In this document: piece by piece, positions 53,924 through 64,000 of the stretch
Layout of the letters: each line of letters begins with the position of its first letter
Position numbering within the stretch: position 1 is the stretch's first letter
Translations under genes and position numbers: made by a program
Assembly (NCBI RefSeq): GCF_037975245.1
Contig: NC_092582.1
Location: forward strand, 24,902,077-24,966,076
Length of the DNA stretch: 64,000 nucleotides
From: Apostichopus japonicus
Lineage: Eukaryota; Echinodermata; Holothuroidea; Aspidochirotida; Stichopodidae
Direction of reading: 5' to 3'
Notes under the pieces: generated by a model
Databases searched by the model: none
What the model was told of the DNA's origin: nothing
Seen by the model: the letters and a program-made list of their open reading frames with translations, nothing else

Positions 53924-55585
53924 GTAAGTTGCCAACATATTTGGTAATCTAAACCTAACCATATTTAGTATGTGTTTTAGTCACCTTAAGTGTATTGGTA
54001 TTCTGACACAAAATATGTTTTCTTCATATTTGTGCTAACAAGCCTAATATTATCCTACCATTGTTAGTGTATGGCACAGTGAAGCCTAACCAACTCGACA
54101 GATCCGTGCTTTTGTCTGCAAAAATGTGACAGATTTAATCGTGTATTGTGGATTTGATTTTCTGCATATCAACTCTAGAGGAGTGTTATGAATTTTAATA
54201 TCGCAAAACTCAGAATGAAGTGTTTACAACTTATTAAGTTTTGTTTATTGTAGTTTTAGCTCTTGTATTCTAATTTCAGATTGGGATCTCGACGTATTTA
54301 TTGTTAGTCTACTTGGGCTGCTAGTACTGTACTCTACTGTGTAGGGGTTGCCTGCCCATAACCAAGCATTCATGATATCGATGTTCAATCAACTTTTTTC
54401 ATTGGTTGAGAAATTAATATATGAACACAACATATTTATGAATGCCTTTAGAACACATTACGTGTTTTGTAAGCTTTAACCTTTCCCCTATAATCTTGAC
54501 ATTATATTTTTAAATGATGTTTTTGCTGTATGTTGATAAATGCTCTGTCAACAACCTCCGCACATGAAAAAAAATCTCGTACTTAATGCACTCGCAGATA
54601 TGGAACCATTTTACACAGTTTAATACCTGGATTCAGACTGGTCATTGATAATACTCAGTTAACAACTTAAACTTGTGAATTGTTTCCAATGATAGCCTTG
54701 CTCATATTAAGGTTTGACTAACCCACAAGTCACTTGCCAAAATGTCGAACATAGTGCATAAATTTCCTATTCGCCAAAACTAATATTCTACTTGCCAATG
54801 AAGAGTTTGCAACAGTATTTATCATGGCCTGATATGTAGTCTTATACTTAGGATTAAGTCGAATTAAGCTACTGTGGATCTCTGCATTGATATTAGATTT
54901 TGTAAGGTACAGTAAAAACAAGGAGGTATGCGTGGCACTGATCCTTTCTAATTAAAAAACATTACGCAAACAAATAATAATTAAAAAAAATCATATTGGT
55001 TGCATACATGTGCTACATATGAATTGGAATATATATAATTGTGATGTTTCTACCACGAATTTGATGTCTGCCATGTATATATCTTTCACGATGATAGATT
55101 GAGGAGAAAGTGGAGGAAGGCATTGATCAGGCAGAGGGGTCAGTGGGGGTGGCAGAGGGTCAGTGGGGGTGACAGGGTGGCACATTGCTGAGGTGTCACC
55201 AATTTGGGAAATGTTCATATATAATTGTAGTGTGGCAGGATTCGAGACAGCTCAAAGGAGCAGAGATCTAACTACATAACTATGTTATGGATGTCGTTGC
55301 ATTTGCCCTATTTACTGTATACTGTATATTGTAATTAATATGTCACAAAGAACCCAGATGGACTTTGTGTACTGTATTCAACAGTTAAAAGATGTCAGGG
55401 AGGGGAAGTGGCATTCGACATCCTCCTCACGACATCTTGAGCAATGGAGATGATAAATAACTGTAGCGAAACAGCTAAAACAATTAAACAAATCATTGCT
55501 AATTTGGCAGATATTTTGACCTTTCACCCTCGCCCGATGAATGTTTTGGTTTAGAAGAGTTTTGTTGATTTCTTCTTCTATCCAG
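53924..55585. other. WDR31-like gene intron 1
   Basis: No further exon recognised. A diverged G-rich pair (gtcagtgggggtg) lies at 55139-55170. Confidence 0.5.
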
Positions 55586-55694
55586 GGAGGGTAACGTGTC
55601 CAGCCAAGGGAAGCAGCTATTGGTCCATAAAGATGCTATCAAGTATGTCTGTCCTGCGGGTCCAGGATTAGCACTCTCGGGTGGAAGTGATCAG
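55586..55694 (+). CDS. WDR31: WDR31-like gene, second coding exon: first WD repeat
   Basis: The acceptor tcttcttctatccag, in phase with the previous exon, is followed by EGNVSSQGKQLLVHKDAIKY and VCPAGPGLALSGGSDQ, then the donor gtaagt in phase 0. H-x-DAI...LALSGGSD is the opening half of a WD40 blade, at the place where WDR31 has its first repeat. No later exon was found before 64000, so the next intron is longer than 8 kb. A degenerate minisatellite resembling this exon's 3' edge follows at once. Confidence 0.72.
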
Positions 55695-55719
55695 GTAAGT
55701 GCATTACAAACTATATAGT

Positions 55720-57010
55720 TACTGTATGGAGATTAGCACTCTCATGAGAAAGTGTGTTTTTTTAGTGATTCCAACATTATCTCTCATGTGAGGTAGTGAT
55801 AATATAAGTGTGTTGTATCCCTTTAATGATTCCAATGTTATCTCTCATGTGAGGTGGTTACCATATTAGTGTGTTATATCCCTTCAATGATTCCAGTGTT
55901 ATTTCTCATATGAGGTAGTTATAATAATAATAATATTTGCTATATAGCGCTTTATACCAGCGATAGGTCTCAAAGCGCTTTACAGACATTATAGTACCCC
56001 TGGTCAATGATAACCTGTCCCAGAGACAATCCCTCCAGTCGTCAGCAGTTATATACTGCGCTCAATGACAAGTTACCTTGCAGGTAACTGATCAGATTAT
56101 TGTGTTATACCTCTTTAATAATTCCAGTGTTATCTCTCATGTGGGGTGGTTACCATATTAGTGTGTTATATCCCTTCAATGATTCCAGTGTTATCTCTCA
56201 TGTGAGGTAGGGATCATGTAAGTGTGCTATATCCCCTTAATGATTCCAATGTTATCTCTTTATGAGGTGGTTAACATATTAGTGTGTTATATCCCTTCAA
56301 TGATTCCAGTGTTATCTCTCATGTGAGGTGGTTACCATATTAGTGTGTTATATCCCTTCAATGATTCCAGTGGTATTTCTTATGTGAGGTAGGGAAGTGT
56401 GTTATATCCCCTTAATGATTTCAATGTTATCTTTCATGTGAGGTAGTTATCATATTAGTGTGTTATATCCCTTCAATGATTCCAGTGGTATTTCTTATGT
56501 GAGGTAGGGATCATGTAAGTGTGCTATATCCCTTTAATGATTCCAGTGTTATCTCTCATGTGAGGAAGTGGTCATATTAGTGTGCTATAGCTCTTTCTAT
56601 TAATACTAGTGTCATCCCTCATATGAGTAAGTGAGTGTGCTATATCCCTTTAATGATTTCAATGTTATCTCTCATGTGAGGTGGTTACCATATTAGTGTG
56701 TTATATCCATCCCTTCAATGATTCCAGTGTTATCTCTCATGTGAGGAAGTGGTCATATTAGTTTGCTATATAGCTCTTTAATATTTATAGTGTTATCTCC
56801 ATACATGAAGAAGTGATCATGTAAGTGTGTTACACCTAGCTTGAATGATTCCAGTGTTATCTCTTATGTGGGAGTTATCATATTAGTTTGCTATAGCTCT
56901 TTAATACTTTAAGTGTTATCTCTCATTTGAGTAAGTGAGTGTGCTACATCCATTTAATAATTCCAGTGTTGTCTCTCATGTGGGGTAGTGATCATTGTAA
57001 GTGTGCTGTA
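55720..57010 (+). repeat. Degenerate minisatellite of about 64 bp after WDR31-like exon 2
   Basis: About 18 diverged units of atgattccagtgttatctct, catgtgaggtagtgatcatg and taagtgtgctatatccctt. The first duplicate, at about 55732, keeps gattagcactctc from the exon. A SINE-like insertion interrupts the array. Confidence 0.88.
55919..56091. mobile_element. SINE-like insertion with AAGCGCTTTACA motif
   Basis: (ATA)n, then ttgctatatagcgctttata, ctcaaagcgctttacagaca and gcgctcaatgac. It has no relation to the surrounding minisatellite units. The (ATA)n end suggests a retroposed tail in reverse orientation. Confidence 0.55.
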
Positions 57011-57476
57011 ACCTTTTCACATTCCCAAGCTGTAAATAATCTGACAGAATGTACATGTACAGTAGTTAGTTGAGAGTCTGTATTCCCTGACAGACATAGT
57101 CTATGTCATGTTTGTGGCCATGGTGACTTGTTACAGTCATACATACATACATACATACGTAAAGTCTCCCAATACATACAATAGCATAGACTTCTAGCCA
57201 TTGTGTGGCTTCAGTGGCCTACAGTACTGTAGGACATGTAATCTCACATCCGTAGTAAAGAAGCTATTAACAATACCTGCTGTCACCTTAAATCTAAGAC
57301 ATCTAACTCAGTGTCATAGCTTTTGCTACATTTTCCGAGATCTTTCATGGTTTAATTTAAGCATAAATCGCAAAATTTCTTTGTATTTATAGAGCATTGC
57401 AAACTCACTCTGTGCTAAATTAACTTCCCAGTATAGTAGTGATATATTCTCAGTACACGTACAGTATACCTGTATG

Positions 57477-59048
57477 CAGTGTTCGATTTTTCCGGTATCG
57501 CATCGCAAAATGCGATCCAAAACGACAAACTTGCGAGACGTTTCCAAATCAGCATCGCACAATGTGCCGATTTGTGCGATACAAATTCCTAGTCAGATTT
57601 GGGAGCAAACACTCAAACCTTAACTTACGAACTGTCGATCACAATGTAGAAGTTATAATTTATTGAGTTTATACTCAATGTACAACTTATTCACTTGACC
57701 GTATAGCGAAAAAAAAAAAAAAAGCCTGAAAAAAAATAATATCCTACCATAGTTAAGTGTAAAGCAAATAGCCTAACCACCTCGGCGGTTACGGATCTCA
57801 CGTAACTAAAAGGTTCCCTGGCAACGTGCCAAAAAATGTTAACAAACAGGTGTTACACAGGGGATGAGCTCACAGTTGTTGGGAAGGTACCTGGGCAAAT
57901 TCGCAGCACATGTACCCTGGTACAGTAGTTGGGTATAGGGTTAAACACTGCAGTTGTAAAAATGTACGCATAGTGCACGCTATTCATTGTTAGGCTTGAG
58001 GGATTGTCTAGAAACGGGGCTTTGCTGAACGTTGTTTGTTTCATAATATCGGGAGTTTTGTAAGTTGCACTTTTTAAAGATTGAAAGACAGATTAAATCT
58101 CTTTTCATTTTATAACATATATAATATAGCTACTTTAACTTGTCATTTTAAAATTTTCATCAGTTTCGTGACAATTTAAATAAAAAGAGTTAGTATTTTG
58201 CATCCTCAACTGCGAATTTTTTCATCGCCAGACATCGCAAAAAATGACAACAATTTTCGGGGGCTTTCGCCCCCAGGTTCCCACGAGGGGTTCTACCCCA
58301 TGACCCCACCATAGCCCTAAGACGGGCCCCTGGACACCACGCCTTTATGCTCGCACGTTACGCGTGCTAGGCAGGCGAACACCGGCGGGAAATCGGCAGT
58401 GGGTTCGCGGGAAATTGAACAAGGTTTTCCAACACTGCTGAACTGTGCAGTTACTGTATGCATCATGTTCAAGGTTTTCACGGAGGCTTTTGAGGAAATG
58501 AATGGTTAGTACAGTGTATATATGCTGCACTAATGCTGTGTGTAGGCCAAGGTTCACGAAGGTCATTGGTTATATTCGCGCGCCGTAGACGTGTTTTTAG
58601 ATGTTACGGAGAGTCAGGTTTCCATGGATATTAATTGAAAATGAATCTGAGTTTAACTGACGCTAAAGAAATGGATCGTCTTGGGCAGATTAACAAATCA
58701 CTGCAAGTATAAATAAGTACAAGTAGCTCTGCTGTTAAAAAGAAAAGTTCAATATCGGCTTGCTGTTATCGGCAATTAGGCAAAATTTTACCGATACCGA
58801 TATGCTGCCGATATTGCAAATATCGGCCGATACCGATATTGAAAACGATTATCGTAGCAACACTAGTATAAATAATAATAATAAACAAACATTTTCTAGT
58901 TAATACATTGATCGCCAACATTTGGTCCGTTTTGTGGTAATTTCAAAACTGCTATTCAATATTGGGGAACTGCTATGCAACCAAAAAATTGTATAGCAAT
59001 TGTCGAAATTTGTTGCTATGCAATTTTTTGGCCATAAGTCGAACCCTG
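57477..59048. mobile_element. Non-autonomous hAT-like transposon, 1572 bp, intact target duplication
   Basis: Exact 8-bp duplication cctgtatg at 57469-57476 and 59049-59056. The termini are CAGTGTTCGATTTTT and, inverted, CAGGGTTCGACTTAT. No transposase reading frame remains. The inside includes a GC-richer block (cgggggctttcgcccccagg at 58258) and, at 58748-58863, cgattatcgtagcaacacta, which looks like the end of a second hAT-type element, so it may be composite. Confidence 0.88.
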
Positions 59049-59056
59049 CCTGTATG

Positions 59057-62000
59057 TATGATAGATATAGGAAATCTCAGTTTAATTACACACATGCTTT
59101 GATACCCTCAAGGTTGCGTCTAATTGATTCTAGATTACGACCCTATTAAATTTCACTGTAACTTTAGAAGTAATCAATAATCAAACAATTATTGTATCTT
59201 GCACTGTAATTTCTTTTTGGACTAATTTTTCTCTGCTGATATTTGACATTGGTTGTCGTGTTAAGTATTAACTAAATTTTCAGGTTTAAGAATTACCTTA
59301 CAATATTGAGGATGGATGGAGGATGGATGGAGGGTTGCAGGCTGTGTTCTCATATTTCCTTGTTGGAATAAGAATAATGGTTGTGACCACAGTCAGGTTT
59401 TTTAGCTAGGAAAAGAAAGTACTGGCAGTCTGGTTTGTTACTGTACCAAGGTGTTGAATTTGCGACCTTTGTTAAATGGGTAAAAGAGGAAGGTTTCTCA
59501 AAAGATGAATTACTGGACTTTCCCTTTCAAAATGTTGCCTTAGACGTCCCAATTAAAGCAGTGTTTGGTCTACATCACTGACTACCATGATGTTGTTTGT
59601 GGAAGCATTTGTTTGTAAGGTAGTTTTGATTGGAGTGGAAACAATCAGTACATCAGTAATTGGCCTTAACCTACCACACTGCCACTACTGAAGTACATGG
59701 CCTAGCCTACAGGATCGATCTGGCCTGTCTGTAACCTGGGCTACTTATCAGTTATACTACGTTTTGAACATTTCTTGCCATGAATTGCAGTGCTTTATGG
59801 TTAGTGTTAAGTCTGGCTGCAATGATAATTATCATTATCAGACATACTTAGCTCTTTTTAATAAGCCCTTTGTCTCAATGGGTATAATTACTTTCTGATA
59901 CCCATGGCATGGCATATTAATTTATTACAGTATTATTGGATATGTTATTTGGTAATTTCATATGAATTCATTAAGAATTGAATTTTTTTTCTTCATATGG
60001 AAATGACCTTCAATTCAATCGTGAAAGTGCAGAATATGGTAGTGGAAGGTTTAAGCATCAAACATTAGTACACCTTGAAATGTTTAAATGCTGGTTGTAC
60101 CGACATCTTTGTATCTTATTTGTTAGGGTGGTAATGAATTAAGAAGAATGCTGACATTCGCTAATCCCAGACCGTTTCATTTTTGTCTGTGTCAAACCTT
60201 TTTGCAGTTCTTAGATACCATACTGCAAGGGTAGGGTCATATTTGGTTGCTGTGGTAACAGATTTTCATTGTATGGCTGTATCTTGACTGCATTCGTCTC
60301 CAGCTGAAATGATGCCATGGTAACAAAAATTGAAGCAGTCACATGCAGCTGCACTTTTACATAGATCATTTTAAGGAACTATATATGATAGGGAACTTGT
60401 TATGGGATAAATCTTTCTCTTCTTTTCACTTTAACAATTTCAGGTAAACATCAAACTTGTATAATGAGATAAATCACATTAATTATATTTGACAATTAAA
60501 TTTGTGGTTGTGTTTGTGATTATCTGAATTTTGGTTTTAGATGAAGATGTCATGAATATTCGGGGAGGGAATAGATTGATTGGAATATATCACAGTACTG
60601 TACATCAAAACCACACCACTTACACAGATTTATTGTTGTAATGATGATGTGTGTGGTATGTATGTATGTGAATGTGGATGCTGATTGTGGGGGGGGGGGG
60701 GCCGGGGGTGGAAGGTGGGAGGGAGGGAAGGTAGTGGATGCAGTGGGAGTAGCTACTGTAGTACTGGGTCTTACAATTTAAGGGTAATCACCACTTCATT
60801 GTTGCCCTGTGTTACCAGTTTATAGTCTACTGAAGGTATTACTGTAGATATACTTTGTATGTTCTCTAAAGGTCATCTACTGTAGCTGTATTGCCCACAA
60901 ACATGCTAAAAAGTCACAAAGTGATAATTTAATCGGATGCAAAAAGGAACAAGCGATTTGCGGTCACCCTCAAAATATTTCACTTTTATAATGTAACTCA
61001 CTGCCAGTGAATTCACATAAACTCTATTTATGCTAGTTGCAAACATATTGATTAGCATCATTGCACCAAACAATGCTAGGAAGTCACAAAGTGATCATTC
61101 AATCAAGCTTGAAATTGAACGAGCATTTTGGGGTCACCATTAAAACATTTCATGTATATAATGTTACTCACTGCCAGTGAATTCCCATAAAGTCTTTTTA
61201 TGTTAGTTGCAAACATATATTACAGTATTATATACTGAAAATAAAAGATGATCAGTTATTTCAAACTACCCCAAAATGATTTTTTTTTACTGCCCTTCTC
61301 AGCAATTCCCCCCCCCCCCTTTTACATCGGGTTGTATCATTTCAAACTCCTCAATGTCTGGACATTATATGGATGGTCAGAACCGATACTGTAGCTATGA
61401 AAGTACGTCCGGTTAATATGTTAGCGACGTTTAGTACATTTGCTCTATTGATGTCCCTAACATTGTACTTCCCTGTTCAGTCTAGCATAATTTACCATTA
61501 ACCTACTTAGAGGCTAGATAAAATGTACCAATATTGAGGGCAAAGATTAGTTGGGTATTGCGGGCATAAACGTGATTGGCTGGCTTCATGCTACTTTAAT
61601 TCGTTGTTGAATACTGCAAAAAATTTCTGTAAGAGTCATAGATGCAACATTCAAACATTTATAGTGTAGTTTCTATTAGAACGTACCCTTACTATGCATT
61701 TGTTTTTCAGGTCTATGATATTTTTACTTTCTGAAACAAGAACAGTTTTGTTGGGAACTACCGACTATCGGCGAGGTTTTGCGCCGCTTCGTGACTACAC
61801 GCTGGTTGAATTAGCAATTTACAGTTAATTGCTTGCGTCACTAGCTGATAGCAGTATTACCCAAAATTGATCAAAACAGGATATATAATTTCAAACACGT
61901 CTTCGCTTTGTTCATTCAACCATTGCTTATTATAAATTGAGCATATATGATTCCCTTTAAATTTCATTTCTATGGAAGAAGCGTTGATTCTTATCAAACA

Positions 62001-62200
62001 AATTACCTTGATAGATATATTGAAATGGGAAGTAGAATATATATATATAGTTATTGCTATTCAGCTGCAATATTTTCACACGTAACTGGATATTAGTAAC
62101 CTTATTGAGAGATTCACAATACATGCTTGCAATCAATTTAATCAATCAGCCTCTCCTAAGTAGTGAAATTAAAATGAAAAGGGCATGAAATGGAATCGCT
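59057..62200. other. WDR31-like gene intron 2, no exon recognised
   Basis: AT-rich. A G-rich patch lies at 60688-60730. Two diverged tandem copies of about 180 bp (agtcacaaagtgat ... cactgccagtgaattc) span 60895-61225. Confidence 0.5.
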
Positions 62201-62207
62201 CATTTTT

Positions 62208-62237
62208 GGTTCCTTGCTTTTTGCAAAGCAAGGAACC
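62208..62237. repeat. Perfect 13-bp inverted repeat at the edge of the terminal repeat region
   Basis: ggttccttgcttt and its complement separated by four bases, followed by (GT)n at about 62254-62305. It may mark the boundary of the repeat that fills the rest of the window. Confidence 0.7.
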
Positions 62238-62419
62238 TATGCATTCAACTTGGCGTGTGTGTGTGTGTGTGTGTGTATGGGTGTATGTGTGTGTGTGTGT
62301 ATGTGACGCTTGGCTTGTGTACACGATATCTCAATAAGGAAATGATGTATCATGATCAAACTTGTTGGGTGGATAGCCAATAGTGAGAGGAAGATCCCTA
62401 TTGTTTTTGGTGCTCGCAA

Positions 62420-64000
62420 AGGTCACCAAAGGTCAGTTAGATGCCAAAAACCAATATATTAAAAACAGCAATAACTCCCATTGACAGGGTCCGACATGGT
62501 TGATATTTTGGGAGTAGTTGTGAATGGGGTAAGGGATCATTTCCAAACATAACGGTAATGTGATCGAAGGTCAACAAAGGTCAATTAATGATAAAAAACT
62601 AGTATTTATGCGATAACTTGAGAACGAAATGTCCGTTAGGGTTGGGAGTTGCTTTAATGTTATCCAATTGTCGACCCGCATCTGGGTGACCCTTGACCTC
62701 AATTTGACCTCTGGTGACCTTTACGTGTTTTTGGGGATTTTTACAGTTTTGATGCTATTTTCAGATGTCAAAGGTACCTTCTGGTCATAAATGTCAATAG
62801 GTTGACCCCGTGTGACCTTTATGTGCGAAGTTATATCGGGTCAAAGTTTTTCGGTCGGAGTTAGGATGGTTGTACAGACTTGTCGTTTTGTTTTTTGGAA
62901 TCAGGAGATTAAACTACATCTGAAACCAAGGTCAAAAGGTCAAAGGTCACATTAGAAAAAATGTGCTTATTTTGGGAGGAAACGAGCAAAAAAGAAAATG
63001 TTTGGTTTTGATGCTAGATTTGGATATCAAAGGTACCTTCCGATCAAAAATGTCAATTGGTTGACACCCGTGTGACCTTCGTGTGCGAAGTTATATGAGG
63101 TCAAAGTTAATTTTCAGACATTTAATGCAACAACTCCCAGTTCCAAGGTGTGACATGGTTGATATTTTTGGACAAGTTGCAAATGGTATAGGGGAATATT
63201 TTCAAACTTAACGGTCATGTGATCCGAGGTCACCAAAGGTCAATTAATGTTAAAAAACTAGTATTTTGGGGGTAGAAAATGGGCAAAGAAAAAAATGTTT
63301 CAATTTGTATAGTGTGATGCTCTATTTAGGTCTTATCAATCAAAAATGTCAATAAGTTGACCCAAGGTGACCTTTGTATGTTAAGTTATATGAGGTCAAA
63401 GTTAATTTTCAGACATTTAGTGTAATAACTCCCAGTGCCAAGGTGTTGCACAGTTGATATTTTGAGACAAGTTGCAAATGGTATAGGGGAATATTTTCAA
63501 ACTTAACGGTCATGTGATGCGTGGTCACCAAAGGTCAATTAATGATAAAAAACTAGTATTTTTGCGATAACTTGAGAACAAATTGTCCTTTAGGGTTGGG
63601 AGTTGCTTCAATGTAATCCAATTGTCGACCCGCATCTGGGTGACCCTTGACCTCAATTTGACCTCTGGTGACCTTTTCGTGTTTTGTGGATTTTTACAGT
63701 TTCGATGCTATTTTCAGATGTTAAAGGTACCTTCTGATCATAAATGTCAATGGGTTGACCCCCGTGTGACCTTCGTGTGCGAAGTTATATGAGGTCAAAG
63801 TTAATTTTCACACATTTAATGCAATAACTCCCAGTTCCAAGGTGTGACAAAGTTGATTTTTTTGTAGTAGTTGCAAATGGTATAGGGGAATATTTTCAAA
63901 CTTAACGGTCATGTGATGCAAGGTCACCAAAGGTCAATTAATGATAAAAAACTAGTATTTTTGCGATAACTTGAGAACAAATTGTCCGTTAGGGTTGGGA
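62420..64000. repeat. Long complex repeat rich in AGGTCA half-sites, runs off the window
   Basis: Partial units recur: attgtcgacccgcatctggg at about 62666 and 63621 (955 bp apart), and aataactcccag plus ccaaggtgt at about 63128, 63425 and 63820. AGGTCA/TGACCT hexamers occur throughout, including ggtcaccaaaggtcaatt several times. No coding frame of note. Confidence 0.85.

Noticed and set aside
62237-62419. ORF with His-Thr repeats on the - strand
   Set aside because: It is the (GT)n tract.
1425-64000. Regular direct repeats as CRISPR arrays
   Set aside because: Units are continuous with no unique spacers, and the host is clearly an intron-bearing animal.

Overview
The window looks like nuclear DNA of a marine invertebrate animal. 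It is AT-rich, with short exons, GT-AG introns of 0.2 to 7 kb, many minisatellites, and scattered tRNA-type SINE, LINE, hAT and miniature DNA-transposon copies. The calcium-sensor exons and the style of the repeats fit a deuterostome such as an echinoderm (possibly a sea cucumber). That placement is inference only.

Three protein-coding genes can be read. (1) On the + strand, six exons from 2931 to 19086 encode residues from about Trp30 to the C-terminus of a neuronal calcium sensor of the NCS-1/frequenin type; the first coding exon lies before the window. (2) On the - strand, fourteen exons from 47579 down to 29675 join, mostly in phase, into a protein of about 1165 residues. It has a long disordered N-terminal part, a small Cys cluster, and a C-terminal gamma-glutamylcyclotransferase (GGCT)-fold domain whose catalytic Glu position is Val. 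I do not recognise this gene as a named one. (3) On the + strand, two exons at 53863-53923 and 55586-55694 encode the N-terminus of a WD-repeat protein resembling WDR31; the rest lies beyond 64000. Genes 2 and 3 are divergent, with about 6.3 kb between their start codons.

The rest is introns and intergenic DNA, much of it tandem repeats: about 10 x 63 bp (1.4-2.0 kb), about 10 x 63 bp (3.3-3.9 kb), about 28 x 47 bp (14.3-15.7 kb), about 16 x 34 bp (21.1-21.6 kb), 5 x about 87 bp (25.3-25.8 kb), about 51 x 77/79 bp (29.8-33.7 kb), 7 x about 133 bp (33.7-34.6 kb), about 11 x 35 bp (43.6-44.0 kb), a degenerate minisatellite of about 64 bp (55.7-57.0 kb), and a long nuclear-receptor-half-site-rich repeat (62.4-64.0 kb). 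Transposons supported by target-site duplications lie at 27289-27639 and 57477-59048.

The most striking observation is that several arrays were seeded from exon edges. The last intron of the GGCT-like gene (29785-34559, 4775 bp) is entirely made of two abutting arrays. One repeats the 3' half of exon 13 with its splice donor (7 donors). The other repeats the splice acceptor with the 5' edge of exon 14 (about 51 acceptors). The stop-codon end of exon 14 is itself triplicated, the minisatellite after WDR31-like exon 2 resembles that exon's 3' edge plus donor, and the first NCS-1 exon in the window has a decayed upstream duplicate. Any misuse of the extra GGCT-like splice sites would truncate the last part of the domain.
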